Shown one piece after another: positions 17,387-25,472 of a stretch of 64,000 bases of DNA. The stretch's first letter is position 1, and the number at the start of each line of letters is the position of its first letter. The position numbers and the translations under genes were made by a program. Source of the stretch: Pseudomonas brassicacearum subsp. brassicacearum (GTDB taxonomy: Bacteria > Pseudomonadota > Gammaproteobacteria > Pseudomonadales > Pseudomonadaceae). The notes beneath the pieces are model-generated. The model ran no database searches. It saw nothing but the letters and a program-made list of their open reading frames with translations, and had not been told where the DNA came from. The DNA is taken from the NCBI RefSeq assembly GCF_008801605.1, contig NZ_VZPJ01000011.1, positions 62,001 to 126,000 on the forward strand, given 5' to 3'.

Positions 17387-18072
17387 ACTGGGACGTCATC
17401 ATCAAGTGGCTGCCGAAGCTGGCCCAGGGCGCGACACTGACCCTGGAACTGGTGGCCATCGCCGTGATCGCCGGCCTGCTGCTGGCGATTCCACTGGGCA
17501 TCGCCCGCTCTTCGCGTCTGTGGTACGTGCGGGCGTTTCCCTACGCCTACATCTTCTTTTTCCGTGGCACGCCGCTGCTGGTGCAACTGTTTTTGGTCTA
17601 CTACGGCCTGGCGCAGTTCGATGCCGTGCGCAGCAGTGCAATGTGGCCGTACCTGCGGGATCCGTTCTGGTGCGCCACGGCCACCATGACCCTGCACACC
17701 GCCGCCTACATCGCCGAGATCCTGCGCGGCGCGATCCAGGCCATCCCCCGTGGCGAGATCGAAGCCGCGCGGGCCCTGGGCATGTCGCGGCCCAAGGCGC
17801 TGCTCTACATCATGCTGCCCCGCGCCGCGCGCATCGGCCTGCCGGCCTACAGCAACGAAGTGATCCTGATGCTCAAGGCCAGTGCCCTGGCGAGTACCGT
17901 GACCTTGCTGGAACTCACCGGCATGGCCCGTACCATCATTGCCCGGACCTATATGCCGGTGGAGATATTCTTCGCGGCCGGCATGTTCTATCTGTTGATG
18001 TCCTTCGTCCTGGTGCAAGGCTTCAAGCAGCTGGAGCGCTGGTTGCGCATCGATGCCTGCCAAGGGCGCTGA
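17383..18072 (+). CDS. Amino-acid ABC transporter permease (HisM type)
   Basis: 229-residue partner permease. It has the FFRGTPLLVQLFLVYYG segment and the EAA loop EAARALGMSRPKALLYIMLP, with about five membrane helices. ATG overlaps the HisQ-type stop, and its own end overlaps the following methyltransferase gene by 20 bp. Confidence 0.93.
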   Translation: MNWDVIIKWLPKLAQGATLTLELVAIAVIAGLLLAIPLGIARSSRLWYVRAFPYAYIFFFRGTPLLVQLFLVYYGLAQFDAVRSSAMWPYLRDPFWCATATMTLHTAAYIAEILRGAIQAIPRGEIEAARALGMSRPKALLYIMLPRAARIGLPAYSNEVILMLKASALASTVTLLELTGMARTIIARTYMPVEIFFAAGMFYLLMSFVLVQGFKQLERWLRIDACQGR

Positions 18073-19285
18073 CAGTGGCGTGCTGACGGGCGAGGCTCTA
18101 CTCGCCCGCTTCACGGCGCTGGATACTTTTCTCACGGCGCACCAGGCACTGTGGAAACCGCGTCCGTTCACCCATCTGCAACTGCCTTGGGAAACGTCCC
18201 ACCCGGAATTGTCCCAATGGCTACGCCAGCGTTCTCTGGAGGCCGCGGAAAACGACCATCATCAGCCGTGGTTGATGGAACACGCGCCAGCTCCATTCCC
18301 CGAATTGGCCGCTATCTCCCGTGCATTGAGCGCTGTCGCAGAATTGCCGGCCAGCACGCTTGAGGCACCAAGCCATCGCCTCAACGTCGACGTGCCCGGA
18401 CGCAAGTGGCAGCAGATCGAAGCCTTCGCCAGCCGCCTGCACTTCACCACCCAACCGACCCATTGGCTGGATTGGTGCGCCGGCAAAGGCCACCTCGGTC
18501 GACGCCTGCTGCACGGTGAGCAGCAACTGACCTGCCTGGAATACGACCCCGCACTGGTCGCCAGCGGCCAACAACTGAGCCTGCGCCATCGCCTGCCCGC
18601 CACACATCTGCAACAAGACGTGCTGGCGGCGGACGCAACCCAGGCGCTCCACCCCGGACACACGCCTGTGGCCCTGCACGCCTGCGGCGACCTGCATGTG
18701 CGCTTGATGCAACTGGCCAGCGCCGCTGGTTGTGCACAACTGGCTATCGCACCGTGCTGTTACAACCGCATCAACACCGAGCGTTATCAAGCACTGTCCG
18801 ACGCCGCCAAGGGCTCTGTCCTACAGCTGTCGCTCGATGATCTCAGCCTGCCGCTGACCGAAACCGTCACCGCTGGCGCCCGCGTCAGAAGACAACGAGA
18901 CCAGTCCATGGCCCGGCGCCTGGGCTTCGACCTGCTGCAACGGCACATCAGAGAGTGCGACGACTACCTACCCACCCCCTCACTGCCCAGCACCTGGCTG
19001 GAAAAATCCTTCGCCCAATACTGCATCGATCTGGCGGCCCTGAAAGACTTATCCACAGTCGGCACGCCGGATTGGCTCGCCTTGGAAGCAGCAGGCCATC
19101 AGCGCCTGGCCGAAGTGCGCAACCTGGAGTTGTTGCGAGGCCTTTTCCGGCGGCCACTGGAGCTTTGGCTGGTACTGGATCGGGCGCTGTTCCTCAGTCA
19201 AAAAGGCTACGAGGTTCGCCTTGGCACCTTCTGCGAAACACCGCTTACGCCGCGCAATCTGATGTTGCTGGCAGAGCGTTGCTGA
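18053..19285 (+). CDS. Class I SAM-dependent methyltransferase, GSTCD-like
   Basis: 410 residues. A SAM-binding glycine motif WLDWCAGKGHLGR lies near residues 138-150, with an acidic LEYDP strand end and an HACGDLH motif. A later CCYNRI motif resembles the methyltransferase domain found in GSTCD-type proteins. The substrate is unknown. The start at ATG 18053 overlaps the permease end by 20 bp, so it is the last gene of the transporter operon, although a functional link is not obvious. Confidence 0.75.
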   Translation: MPAKGADSGVLTGEALLARFTALDTFLTAHQALWKPRPFTHLQLPWETSHPELSQWLRQRSLEAAENDHHQPWLMEHAPAPFPELAAISRALSAVAELPASTLEAPSHRLNVDVPGRKWQQIEAFASRLHFTTQPTHWLDWCAGKGHLGRRLLHGEQQLTCLEYDPALVASGQQLSLRHRLPATHLQQDVLAADATQALHPGHTPVALHACGDLHVRLMQLASAAGCAQLAIAPCCYNRINTERYQALSDAAKGSVLQLSLDDLSLPLTETVTAGARVRRQRDQSMARRLGFDLLQRHIRECDDYLPTPSLPSTWLEKSFAQYCIDLAALKDLSTVGTPDWLALEAAGHQRLAEVRNLELLRGLFRRPLELWLVLDRALFLSQKGYEVRLGTFCETPLTPRNLMLLAERC

Positions 19286-19616
19286 GACGAAACACCCTGT
19301 GGATAACTCTGTTGATGAAATAAACCTGGATCGAAGAAATTCGCGATTTCCTGACCGATTCAACATTGGTCATTTTTTGTTCATATGGATAAAAAACCAT
19401 GAAAACAGGGATTTGCGACAAAACGCGAAAGCGGTCACAAAACCGCAAGGTTCCATCCGCCTCATCCTGCCCGTTGTGCATAAGCGTCTAAGCAAAACGA
19501 CATAACCGCCGAATTCAGTGCTGCCCCGCGCCAGTAATTGCGTCCACCGCGCCCGTGCTATACAACAGCCAAACGTATCGTGATTGACACAATGCCGACA
19601 CACTCAAGGACTGGCC
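19286..19616. other. Intergenic region before fkbM-like gene
   Basis: 331 bp, more AT-rich than its neighbours. It contains one perfect DnaA-box-like TGTGGATAA (19298-19306). Short open frames here have no recognisable content. A promoter for the methyltransferase at 19617 is expected but I cannot place it with confidence. Confidence 0.5.
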
Positions 19617-20441
19617 GTGACGTTCATTTCCTACGCACAGAACTTCGAAGACATACGCCTGTGGCGCGCCCTTCAATCGGTGGAAAACGGCTTTTACCTC
19701 GACGTCGGCGCCAACCATCCGACAGATGATTCGGTCACCCGAGCGTTCTACGATCGTGGCTGGCGCGGCATCAACATCGAACCGGTACCGGCTTACTACG
19801 ACGCCCTCTGCCAACAACGCCCCCACGACATCAACCTGCAATGCGTGGCCGGCGAAAACGCCGAAAGCCTGACCTTCTACACCATCGCCGACACCGGCTT
19901 ATCCACAGTAGAGGCCAGCGTCGCCCAACAACACCGCGACGCTGGCATGGACGTGCGCAACCAGACCGTCCAATCCCGCACCCTGGCCTCCATCTGCGAG
20001 CAATACGCCCAGGACCGCCCCATCCACTTCCTGAAAATCGACGTCGAAGGCCACGAGGAAACCGTCCTGCGCGGCATGGACTTCAGCCGCTGGCGCCCCT
20101 GGATCATCCTCATCGAAACCCCATGGGCCCGTGACCAGACCTGGGAAACCCTGGTGACCGGTGCCGGCTACCAGTCCATCCTGTTCGACGGCATCAACAC
20201 CTACTACCTCGCCGAAGAACACCTGGCCCTCAAACCCGCCTTCGACATCCCCCCGTGCAACCTCGACGGTTTCCAACTCTGCAAAGGCCACAAATTCAGC
20301 CACCCCATCGACGACGCAGACCAACAGCTCAGCGCCGCCCTGCAACGGGCTGAACAGGCCGAAGCCCAACTCCAGGCCATGCAAAACAGTCGTGCGTGGC
20401 GAGCCTTGCAGAAAATGCGCGCCCTGCTGCGCCGCGCTTGA
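19617..20441 (+). CDS. FkbM family methyltransferase
   Basis: 274 residues. SAM-binding YLDVGANHP at 27-35, acidic INIEPVP, and the family motif FLKIDVEGHEETVLRGM are visible. FkbM members methylate hydroxyls on glycans or polyketides; the target here is unknown, possibly surface polysaccharide. The C-terminus (from about residue 225) is a glutamine/alanine-rich coiled coil (QQLSAALQRAEQAEAQLQAM). I chose GTG 19617 because AAGGA lies six bases upstream and the protein then begins MTFISYAQNFED; a TTG at 19584 would add 11 residues. Confidence 0.85.
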   Translation: MTFISYAQNFEDIRLWRALQSVENGFYLDVGANHPTDDSVTRAFYDRGWRGINIEPVPAYYDALCQQRPHDINLQCVAGENAESLTFYTIADTGLSTVEASVAQQHRDAGMDVRNQTVQSRTLASICEQYAQDRPIHFLKIDVEGHEETVLRGMDFSRWRPWIILIETPWARDQTWETLVTGAGYQSILFDGINTYYLAEEHLALKPAFDIPPCNLDGFQLCKGHKFSHPIDDADQQLSAALQRAEQAEAQLQAMQNSRAWRALQKMRALLRRA

Positions 20442-20476
20442 GCATGGGTCGTGCAAAAATAGTCAGAATTCAGGGG

Positions 20477-20504
20477 TTTACAGAACGCACCCAATCGCTA
20501 TAAT
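20477..20504 (+). promoter_or_regulatory. Promoter of tRNA-Thr
   Basis: TTTACA (20477-20482) and perfect TATAAT (20499-20504), 16-bp spacer, GC-rich discriminator CGTCGCCC before the tRNA. Confidence 0.8.
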
Positions 20505-20516
20505 CGTCGCCCACAC

Positions 20517-20592
<76 letters not shown>

Positions 20593-20601
20593 TACAAGAC
20601 G

Positions 20602-20630
20602 AAGCCCTCGCAGAAATGCGAGGGCTTTGT
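20602..20630 (+). terminator. Terminator of tRNA-Thr
   Basis: Perfect 11-bp stem AAGCCCTCGCA/TGCGAGGGCTT with GAAA loop; the T tract is short (TTTGTTG). Confidence 0.8.
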
Positions 20631-20749
20631 TGCTTCTGGGAGGTTTAAACCTCCTAGAAGCTGGATAAAGTCCAGCACTGCCTTATCAGCATCGACAGAC
20701 CAAGCTTTACTCGCGCGTCTACTCGTTACAATTTCACGTCAGTGCAACG

Positions 20750-20777
20750 TTGACGGTCTCTTACACCTACCTATAAT
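20750..20777 (+). promoter_or_regulatory. Strong sigma70 promoter of the abiF-associated RNA
   Basis: TTGACG (20750-20755) and perfect TATAAT (20772-20777) with a 16-bp spacer, as near-consensus as the tRNA promoters here. A start near 20784 would place the structured RNA at the very 5' end of the transcript. Confidence 0.75.
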
Positions 20778-20783
20778 GCACCC

Positions 20784-20845
20784 CAACACACCCGCCAAGC
20801 CTAGGTTGACCCAGTCAGCAAGCTCAAATCGTGCGGGTTTTTTTT
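20784..20845 (+). ncRNA. abiF-type RNA: short structured RNA ending in a terminator
   Basis: About 60 nt. Inner hairpin GTTGAC (20805-20810), loop CCA, GTCAGC (20814-20819), one G-U pair. Outer stem ACCCGC (20790-20795) with GCGGGT (20833-20838), directly followed by eight T. The outer stem plus T run makes an intrinsic terminator 16 bp before the abiF ATG, so most transcripts should stop before the gene. Rfam describes an abiF RNA motif upstream of abiF genes; I match this by position and architecture, not by a computed covariance search. Confidence 0.7.
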
Positions 20846-20861
20846 GCCTGGAGAAAACTAC

Positions 20862-21851
20862 ATGAGGCCCTTCGACAAACCGGCCCTCAGCGTAGAACAG
20901 CAATTGGAACTGCTGAAACAACGAGGCTTGCACATCGCCAACGATGATCGGGCCATGCGTTTTCTCGAAGTGGTCACGCTGTTTCGCCTGAGTCCCTACA
21001 TGCGCCCCTTTCAGGAGCCAGACCCTGAACACACGTTCAAGCCAGGCAGCACACTGAAGGCAATCGTCGACATCTACCGCTTCGATGGTTCGTTGCGGCG
21101 CATCACCATGGATGCCATCGAACGTGTCGAAGTCGCCATACGAGCGACCATCAGCAATCATATGTGTCCAAAATACGGGCCTGACTGGATAGCTGACGCG
21201 TCAGTCTTCTCCTCGTCATACTCACACCCCGATCTGTTGCGTCCGTTGCGGGAGCAAATGAATAAGGAGGGCAGCAAACTCAGACGTGATATCGACCGCA
21301 TCAAAAAGGGCCGACAGACCGATGGGCTCCAGCAACAGCGGATCGAAAACCGCATGCGTGACAACTACTTCCGATATTACGGTGCAACCTATGCCCACCC
21401 TGAGCTGCCGCCCGCTTGGGCAGTCCTGGAAGAACTCAGCCTTGGGACGGTATCTACCCTCTTCAATGCCATAGGCAGAAGCGCCGATAAGAAAGCTATC
21501 GCCACCCGATTCAGCCTGCCCTTCGAAGTATTGGCCTCCTGGCTTCACACGCTGACCTTCATTCGAAACTGCTGTGCCCACCACTCACGGCTATGGAACC
21601 GGGAGCTCTCGATTCGACCATCCTTACCTAAAGAATGGGTCATCCCAACGGCTCCCGCCGACCGGCCTCAGCCCAAGCAGCGGCTGTACGTTGTATTGAC
21701 GATGCTGGCCTACCTAACCGACTTGATCAGCCCAGACAGCCAGTGGAAGCTCCGCCTGGCCGAAATCATGGATCAGCAGAAAGTGGATCATCTGCTACTC
21801 ATGGGATTTCCAAATGATTGGAAAGATCAACAGCAATGGGGTCTAGCGTAA
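20862..21851 (+). CDS. abiF: AbiF/AbiD family (Abi_2) HEPN abortive-infection protein
   Basis: 329 residues of the Abi_2 (AbiD/AbiF) family, linked to phage-triggered growth arrest. The N-terminus KPALSVEQQLELLKQRGL is typical. The HEPN RNase motif R-x4-H is visible as RNCCAHHSRLWN (Arg235, Asn236, His240). It is preceded by a strong promoter and a terminator-ended structured RNA, the arrangement reported for AbiF, where the RNA is thought to act as an antitoxin-like or regulatory partner. ATG 20862 has GGAG eight bases upstream; an upstream TTG at 20844 falls in the T run and is rejected. It lies directly downstream of tRNA-Thr, a common place for mobile defence cargo. Confidence 0.88.
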   Translation: MRPFDKPALSVEQQLELLKQRGLHIANDDRAMRFLEVVTLFRLSPYMRPFQEPDPEHTFKPGSTLKAIVDIYRFDGSLRRITMDAIERVEVAIRATISNHMCPKYGPDWIADASVFSSSYSHPDLLRPLREQMNKEGSKLRRDIDRIKKGRQTDGLQQQRIENRMRDNYFRYYGATYAHPELPPAWAVLEELSLGTVSTLFNAIGRSADKKAIATRFSLPFEVLASWLHTLTFIRNCCAHHSRLWNRELSIRPSLPKEWVIPTAPADRPQPKQRLYVVLTMLAYLTDLISPDSQWKLRLAEIMDQQKVDHLLLMGFPNDWKDQQQWGLA

Positions 21852-21880
21852 GCCTGGCAATGGCGCAGAGAGGAGGAATT

Positions 21881-21985
21881 GATATGGATACTCAACCTCG
21901 CAAAGCATCAAGCTCGCCATTGTGTCGGCAACCGGACTGTCAAAAGACGCGCTGCATATCTATTTGGGCATGGCAGTCTATTTAG
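21881..21985 (+). pseudogene. Frameshifted remnant of a small membrane protein (LSKDALHIY family)
   Basis: Two frames together read WILNLA then IKLAIVSATGLSKDALHIYLGMAVYL, which resembles the start of a small Pseudomonas membrane protein I have seen but cannot name. One extra base near 21903 separates them, and the hydrophobic segment is cut off after VYLG. A strong Shine-Dalgarno, GAGGAGGAATT, precedes it. Assignment is from memory only. Confidence 0.3.
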
Positions 21986-22040
21986 GGGGGAAACGGGGAC
22001 AGACCCTGATTGCTCATTCCGTGCAATGGCGGCTGTGCGT

Positions 22041-22133
22041 GGGAGACCTTCGGGTCTGCCGGGTTCCTGTATCTCCGGTTTCTCAGCCTGCGCACAGCTG
22101 CCACCCATTCGCCTGAGAACGAACGTGGCAGCT
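22041..22133 (+). promoter_or_regulatory. Structured 5' leader of the DUF3077 gene
   Basis: Two clear hairpins: AGACC-TTCG-GGTCT (22044-22057), a UUCG tetraloop, and AGCTGCCAC (22096-22104) pairing with GTGGCAGCT (22125-22133), with an inner TTCG/CGAA. The region lies in a 389-bp gap before the gene. I recall nearly the same leader in front of other DUF3077 genes in Pseudomonas, which suggests a conserved RNA or shared promoter cassette. Confidence 0.55.
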
Positions 22134-22240
22134 CTCATTTGATATGGGAGTTTATCGATGCATGCCTTGGATCTGCTGCAGTCTCGCTTTATCGCTTTGC
22201 TAGTCACCACCTGCCGCCAATTAGCAAATGGAGGTGCGCG

Positions 22241-22519
22241 ATGACCCATCCCAAAGACCTCAAAACCCCAGGCCTAACCCCCTTCTCCTACCACTCCGAC
22301 CGCCCGCTATTCCGCGTCAACAGCGGCATACCCATCGGCGAAGCCCTGTCCCACGCCTCCGACCTGCTCCACGTTGCCAAGGTCCTGGCCGAGGACGCGG
22401 CGATGATTCGCGGCACGGATCGGTATGCCTGGGCGTCGTGTTATTTGCAGGATATGAGCAAGGCCGTCATCGATGATGTGGTGAAGGTGCTGGAGGCGCC
22501 GGGGAGTAATTCTGCTTAA
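22241..22519 (+). CDS. DUF3077 domain protein
   Basis: 92 residues. The core PLFRVNSGIPIGEALSHASDLLHVAKVLAEDAA is the DUF3077 signature; function unknown, cytoplasmic, helical. These genes are multicopy in pseudomonads. ATG 22241 has GGAGGT five bases upstream, a very strong site. The frame is open further upstream but that part overlaps the structured leader. Confidence 0.8.
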   Translation: MTHPKDLKTPGLTPFSYHSDRPLFRVNSGIPIGEALSHASDLLHVAKVLAEDAAMIRGTDRYAWASCYLQDMSKAVIDDVVKVLEAPGSNSA

Positions 22520-22531
22520 GAGTCGCTGTGC

Positions 22532-22557
22532 AATGCTGCTCCGAGCGGGGCAGCATT
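22532..22557 (+). terminator. Hairpin after the DUF3077 gene
   Basis: AATGCTGC/GCAGCATT with a 10-base loop, 12 bp past the stop; the following sequence GAATTTCATTT is only weakly T-rich. Confidence 0.5.
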
Positions 22558-22601
22558 GAATTTCATTTGCGGGAGCGGATTAAAAAAAGGGCGCTTCGCA
22601 G

Positions 22602-22628
22602 CCCAGCGGGAGCAAGCTCCCTCGCCAC
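22602..22628. repeat. Single palindromic unit GGGAGCAAGCTCCC
   Basis: A CGGGAGCAAGCTCCCTCGCCACGG unit, one half of the third repeat class seen at 31969 and 63373, lying at the 3' side of hicB. Confidence 0.55.
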
Positions 22629-22683
22629 GGGGTTACGGACAAACACTGAATCAATCTAGTCAGTCCCCGTTTTGGTGCCAGGA

Positions 22684-23016
22684 TCAGGCGTGGACTTCGC
22701 GATCCAGAACGTCGGAAACCCACTGATTGATGCTCTTGTGAGCCAACTCTGCCTTGGCAGCCACTGTGGCATGAAGAGCCGGAGCCAGTCGTAGGCTCAG
22801 CTTTCCTGAGTAGGGTTTCTGTGGAGCACGGCCGAGCTTGGCGCAAGTGTCGAGGTAATCGACAACTGCCTCCTCAAACGCAGCTCGCAACTCCTGAACC
22901 GACTCTCCATGGAAGCCAACAACATCTTTAATGCCTGCGATATGGCCTACAAACAGGCCGTCCTCTTCGCTGTATTCGATTCGGGCTGCATAGCCCTGGT
23001 AACTCATCACGTTCAT
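22684..23016 (-). CDS. hicB: HicB family antitoxin
   Basis: 110 residues. The N-terminal partially degraded RNase-H-like HicB fold reads YAARIEYSEEDGLFVGHIAGI and FHGESVQELRAAFEEAV; the C-terminal LRLAPALHATVAAKAELAHKSINQWVSDVLD is a ribbon-helix-helix/Arc-like DNA-binding domain used for autorepression. ATG overlaps the hicA stop, giving a toxin-first operon typical of HicAB. Confidence 0.9.
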   Translation of the reverse strand: MNVMSYQGYAARIEYSEEDGLFVGHIAGIKDVVGFHGESVQELRAAFEEAVVDYLDTCAKLGRAPQKPYSGKLSLRLAPALHATVAAKAELAHKSINQWVSDVLDREVHA

Positions 23017-23267
23017 GGGGTAACGCCTGCTAGTTCAAGGAAAGCCCGAGCATCACGAACCTGATAGGGCTTTGCTTCTTTATCGGGGTGTGGCCGGTGG
23101 AAGGTACCGACCACACCATTCAGTTCAAACCGTACTCGCGACCCATTGCCTTCAATGGTCTTGGCGCCTGCGGCACCAAACAGCGATTCGATGCGAGCCC
23201 ATTCCAATGTCGCCGGAGTGGGCTTCGAGAAGACGGCCTTTAGGGTGCTGAGTTGCTTGCTATTCAT
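23013..23267 (-). CDS. hicA: HicA family mRNA interferase toxin
   Basis: 84 residues, double-stranded RNA-binding-like fold. Family features are the GAKTIEGNGSRVRF strand and the catalytic His in VGTFHRPHP, followed by YQVRDARAFLELAGV. Overlaps hicB by 4 bp. It cleaves mRNA when HicB is degraded. Its upstream region (23268-23486) shows no other gene. Confidence 0.9.
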   Translation of the reverse strand: MNSKQLSTLKAVFSKPTPATLEWARIESLFGAAGAKTIEGNGSRVRFELNGVVGTFHRPHPDKEAKPYQVRDARAFLELAGVTP

Positions 23268-23486
23268 GGTATTACACTATGATACCGTTCGCGATAGGTA
23301 ACCAATGCTGATTGAGTAGAGCCAAACTTGGCATGGCCTATCTGGGGTCTTGGATCGGGCCACGATAGCGTTCAACAAGCGTCCACACCTGAAAATAATA
23401 TTTTCTACTCATTTCTAAATGGCCTCGAAATATCGCCCTCGTTGCCCCCTCGGTAGAGGCCCTGGCCTAACCCCTTCTCGTACCAG

Positions 23487-24251
23487 TCAGACCAACCGAG
23501 CCCCACCATCAATGTTCAACGTGGCGCCGTTCATAAACGTGTTGGTCATCAGAAAAACGGTAGCCGCACCTGCTTCAGCAGCAGTACCCACACGATGCAA
23601 TGGCAACGCTTGTGCCCATGCGCGAACATACGCATCGCGCCCCTCGCCCAGGGCTTTGCTGAAAAGCGGGGTATCGATCGGCCCTGGAGACAGGGTGTTG
23701 ACGCGAATGGGCGCCAGTTCGAGGGTCAGGCCACGTGCCAATGCTTCCATCGCGGCCGAAGCAGCAGCGAGCACAGCAGTGCCGTGCGCATTGGGCCGGT
23801 CGGCCAAGCAGCCAGAGATAAAGGTGATGGAGCCGTCCTTGGACAAACGATCCCCGAGCGCGCGAATGGCGTGCACAGAAGCCCACATCCGCTCTTCGAA
23901 CGCCCGGCGCAGGTGATCGATTTCAGCATCCAGCACCTTACCACCCACAAATGTGCCGGCGAGTAGAACCAAATGATCCACGTGCGGGATGTCCGCCAAG
24001 GCGGTGTAGATAGCCTCGCTATGGGTGACATCAGCAACACGCCAGCCGGCGAGCCCGTGTTCCAGGGCAGCCTGCTCGGCACGCTCGGCGTTGGAACCGA
24101 TCACGGTCACGAATGCCCCGGCAGCTTTGGCCTGAGTCGCGGCGGCTAAACCGATGCCGGACGTGCCGCCGAAAATCACCACGGTGCGGCCGTCCAGTTG
24201 GGCTGGAAGCGGTTGGGTCAATGCGTTTTGGGTAGCAGTGAAATGGCTCAT
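23487..24251 (-). CDS. Atypical short-chain dehydrogenase/reductase lacking the YxxxK pair
   Basis: 254 residues, Rossmann fold with GGTSGIG at 28-34, a VADVTH acidic end and NTLSPGPIDTP. The catalytic Ser (FISGC, residue 146) is present, but the position of the Tyr-x3-Lys pair reads LAAAS (161-165), so both residues are missing. Enzyme activity may be lost or different. I chose ATG 24251 (MSHFTATQ) with AAGGAGAG upstream. Divergent from the LysR gene at 24349, its likely regulator. Confidence 0.82.
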   Translation of the reverse strand: MSHFTATQNALTQPLPAQLDGRTVVIFGGTSGIGLAAATQAKAAGAFVTVIGSNAERAEQAALEHGLAGWRVADVTHSEAIYTALADIPHVDHLVLLAGTFVGGKVLDAEIDHLRRAFEERMWASVHAIRALGDRLSKDGSITFISGCLADRPNAHGTAVLAAASAAMEALARGLTLELAPIRVNTLSPGPIDTPLFSKALGEGRDAYVRAWAQALPLHRVGTAAEAGAATVFLMTNTFMNGATLNIDGGARLV

Positions 24252-24348
24252 GGTCTCTCTCCTTGAACGCCTTGATGGCGTCGATGGGCAAAGACTAAAG
24301 GCTCGATACAACATTGATAATTAGGGCGAAAGTCGCTTTACTGATGCC

Positions 24349-25290
24349 ATGAAGGAACAAATAGGGTTGGACCGCCTTACCGGTCTCATTGCCTTTGCCC
24401 GAGCGGCCTCTTTGGGCAGTTATACCGCTGCAGCGCGCGATTTATCAGTGTCGCCGTCCGCCATCAGCAAGAGCGTGCAACGCCTGGAGCAGCATTTCGA
24501 GCTGAGTTTGTTCAACCGCACCACCCGCTCGCTCACCCTGACAGCTGAAGGACGGGATCTGTACGAACGGGCGCTGCGGATTCTGCGCGAGGTGGAGGAC
24601 ATTGAGCAGGCCGCAGCGGCCTCGCGCGCTGAGCCCTCCGGCATCTTGAAAGTGACAGCGCCACCGCCTATCGGATTGAACATATTGGCGCCGGCGATTC
24701 CCAGGTTTCGCGAGCGCTACCCCAAGCTCGCCATCGACTTGCGCTTGGGCGATCAGTTTTCGGACATCGTTGAACAAGGCATCGATGTGGCCGTGCGCGT
24801 GGGCGATCTGGCCGATTCGCGACTCATTTCTCGTACGCTGGGACCGCATCGAATTTGCGCTTTTGCCTCGCCAGCCTATCTAGCCAAACGCGGCACGCCG
24901 CTGGAACTCAGTGATCTGGCCGACCATGACTGCGTGAATTTTCGCTACCAGAGTTCGGGTCAAGCGCTGCGCTGGCCATTTAGCGTGGGGGACCGAATGG
25001 TGGAGATCGCACCCGACGCAGCCATCGTCATCGACGCGAGCGATGCGGTTGCCGCGGTGCTCGCAGCGGGCGGTGGCATCGGCATTTCACCCACTTATGT
25101 CGCAGCGCCCTATGTTGCCCGGGGAGAACTGAAGCCGCTCTTTCCACAGTTCGCCGTCGACCGTTTCTCCATCACCGCCTTGTGGCCTGAAAGCCGTCGG
25201 GGAAGCCCTAACGTTAAAGCGTTTGTGGGTTTTCTGAGCGAGCTATTCCCCACCCCCACAGCGTGGGACGAGATCGTGGCGAAGGCGTAG
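24349..25290 (+). CDS. LysR family transcriptional regulator
   Basis: 313 residues. N-terminal winged helix-turn-helix SLGSYTAAARDLSVSPSAISKSVQRLEQ (about 21-48) and a substrate-binding domain with the CrgA-like PSGILKVTAPPPIG linker. Transcribed divergently from the SDR gene across a 97-bp gap, so it probably controls that gene and itself. Inducer unknown. Confidence 0.88.
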   Translation: MKEQIGLDRLTGLIAFARAASLGSYTAAARDLSVSPSAISKSVQRLEQHFELSLFNRTTRSLTLTAEGRDLYERALRILREVEDIEQAAAASRAEPSGILKVTAPPPIGLNILAPAIPRFRERYPKLAIDLRLGDQFSDIVEQGIDVAVRVGDLADSRLISRTLGPHRICAFASPAYLAKRGTPLELSDLADHDCVNFRYQSSGQALRWPFSVGDRMVEIAPDAAIVIDASDAVAAVLAAGGGIGISPTYVAAPYVARGELKPLFPQFAVDRFSITALWPESRRGSPNVKAFVGFLSELFPTPTAWDEIVAKA

Positions 25291-25472
25291 GCGCTTGCTT
25301 CGCACCCTCGCGAGAAAAACTCCCTCGACCCTGCCTCCTGTCCAGACAGTCTGCGGCGTATTCATCTAATCATTTACCCCGCCGATACCCAAATAGGAGC
25401 CTGGCCCGTCCCAAGGCTCCGCCGGCACTCGACTACACTTTCCCAGAATTCCCCGCTCCAGGAGCAGTAAGC

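Noticed and set aside
19049..19907. Possible replication origin because of three DnaA-box-like 9-mers
   Set aside because: Two of the three lie in coding sequence, there is no AT-rich unwinding element or dnaA/dnaN context, and spacing is irregular.
20593..20861. Integrase attachment site at the tRNA-Thr 3' end
   Set aside because: No second copy of the tRNA 3' sequence and no integrase gene are visible in the window.
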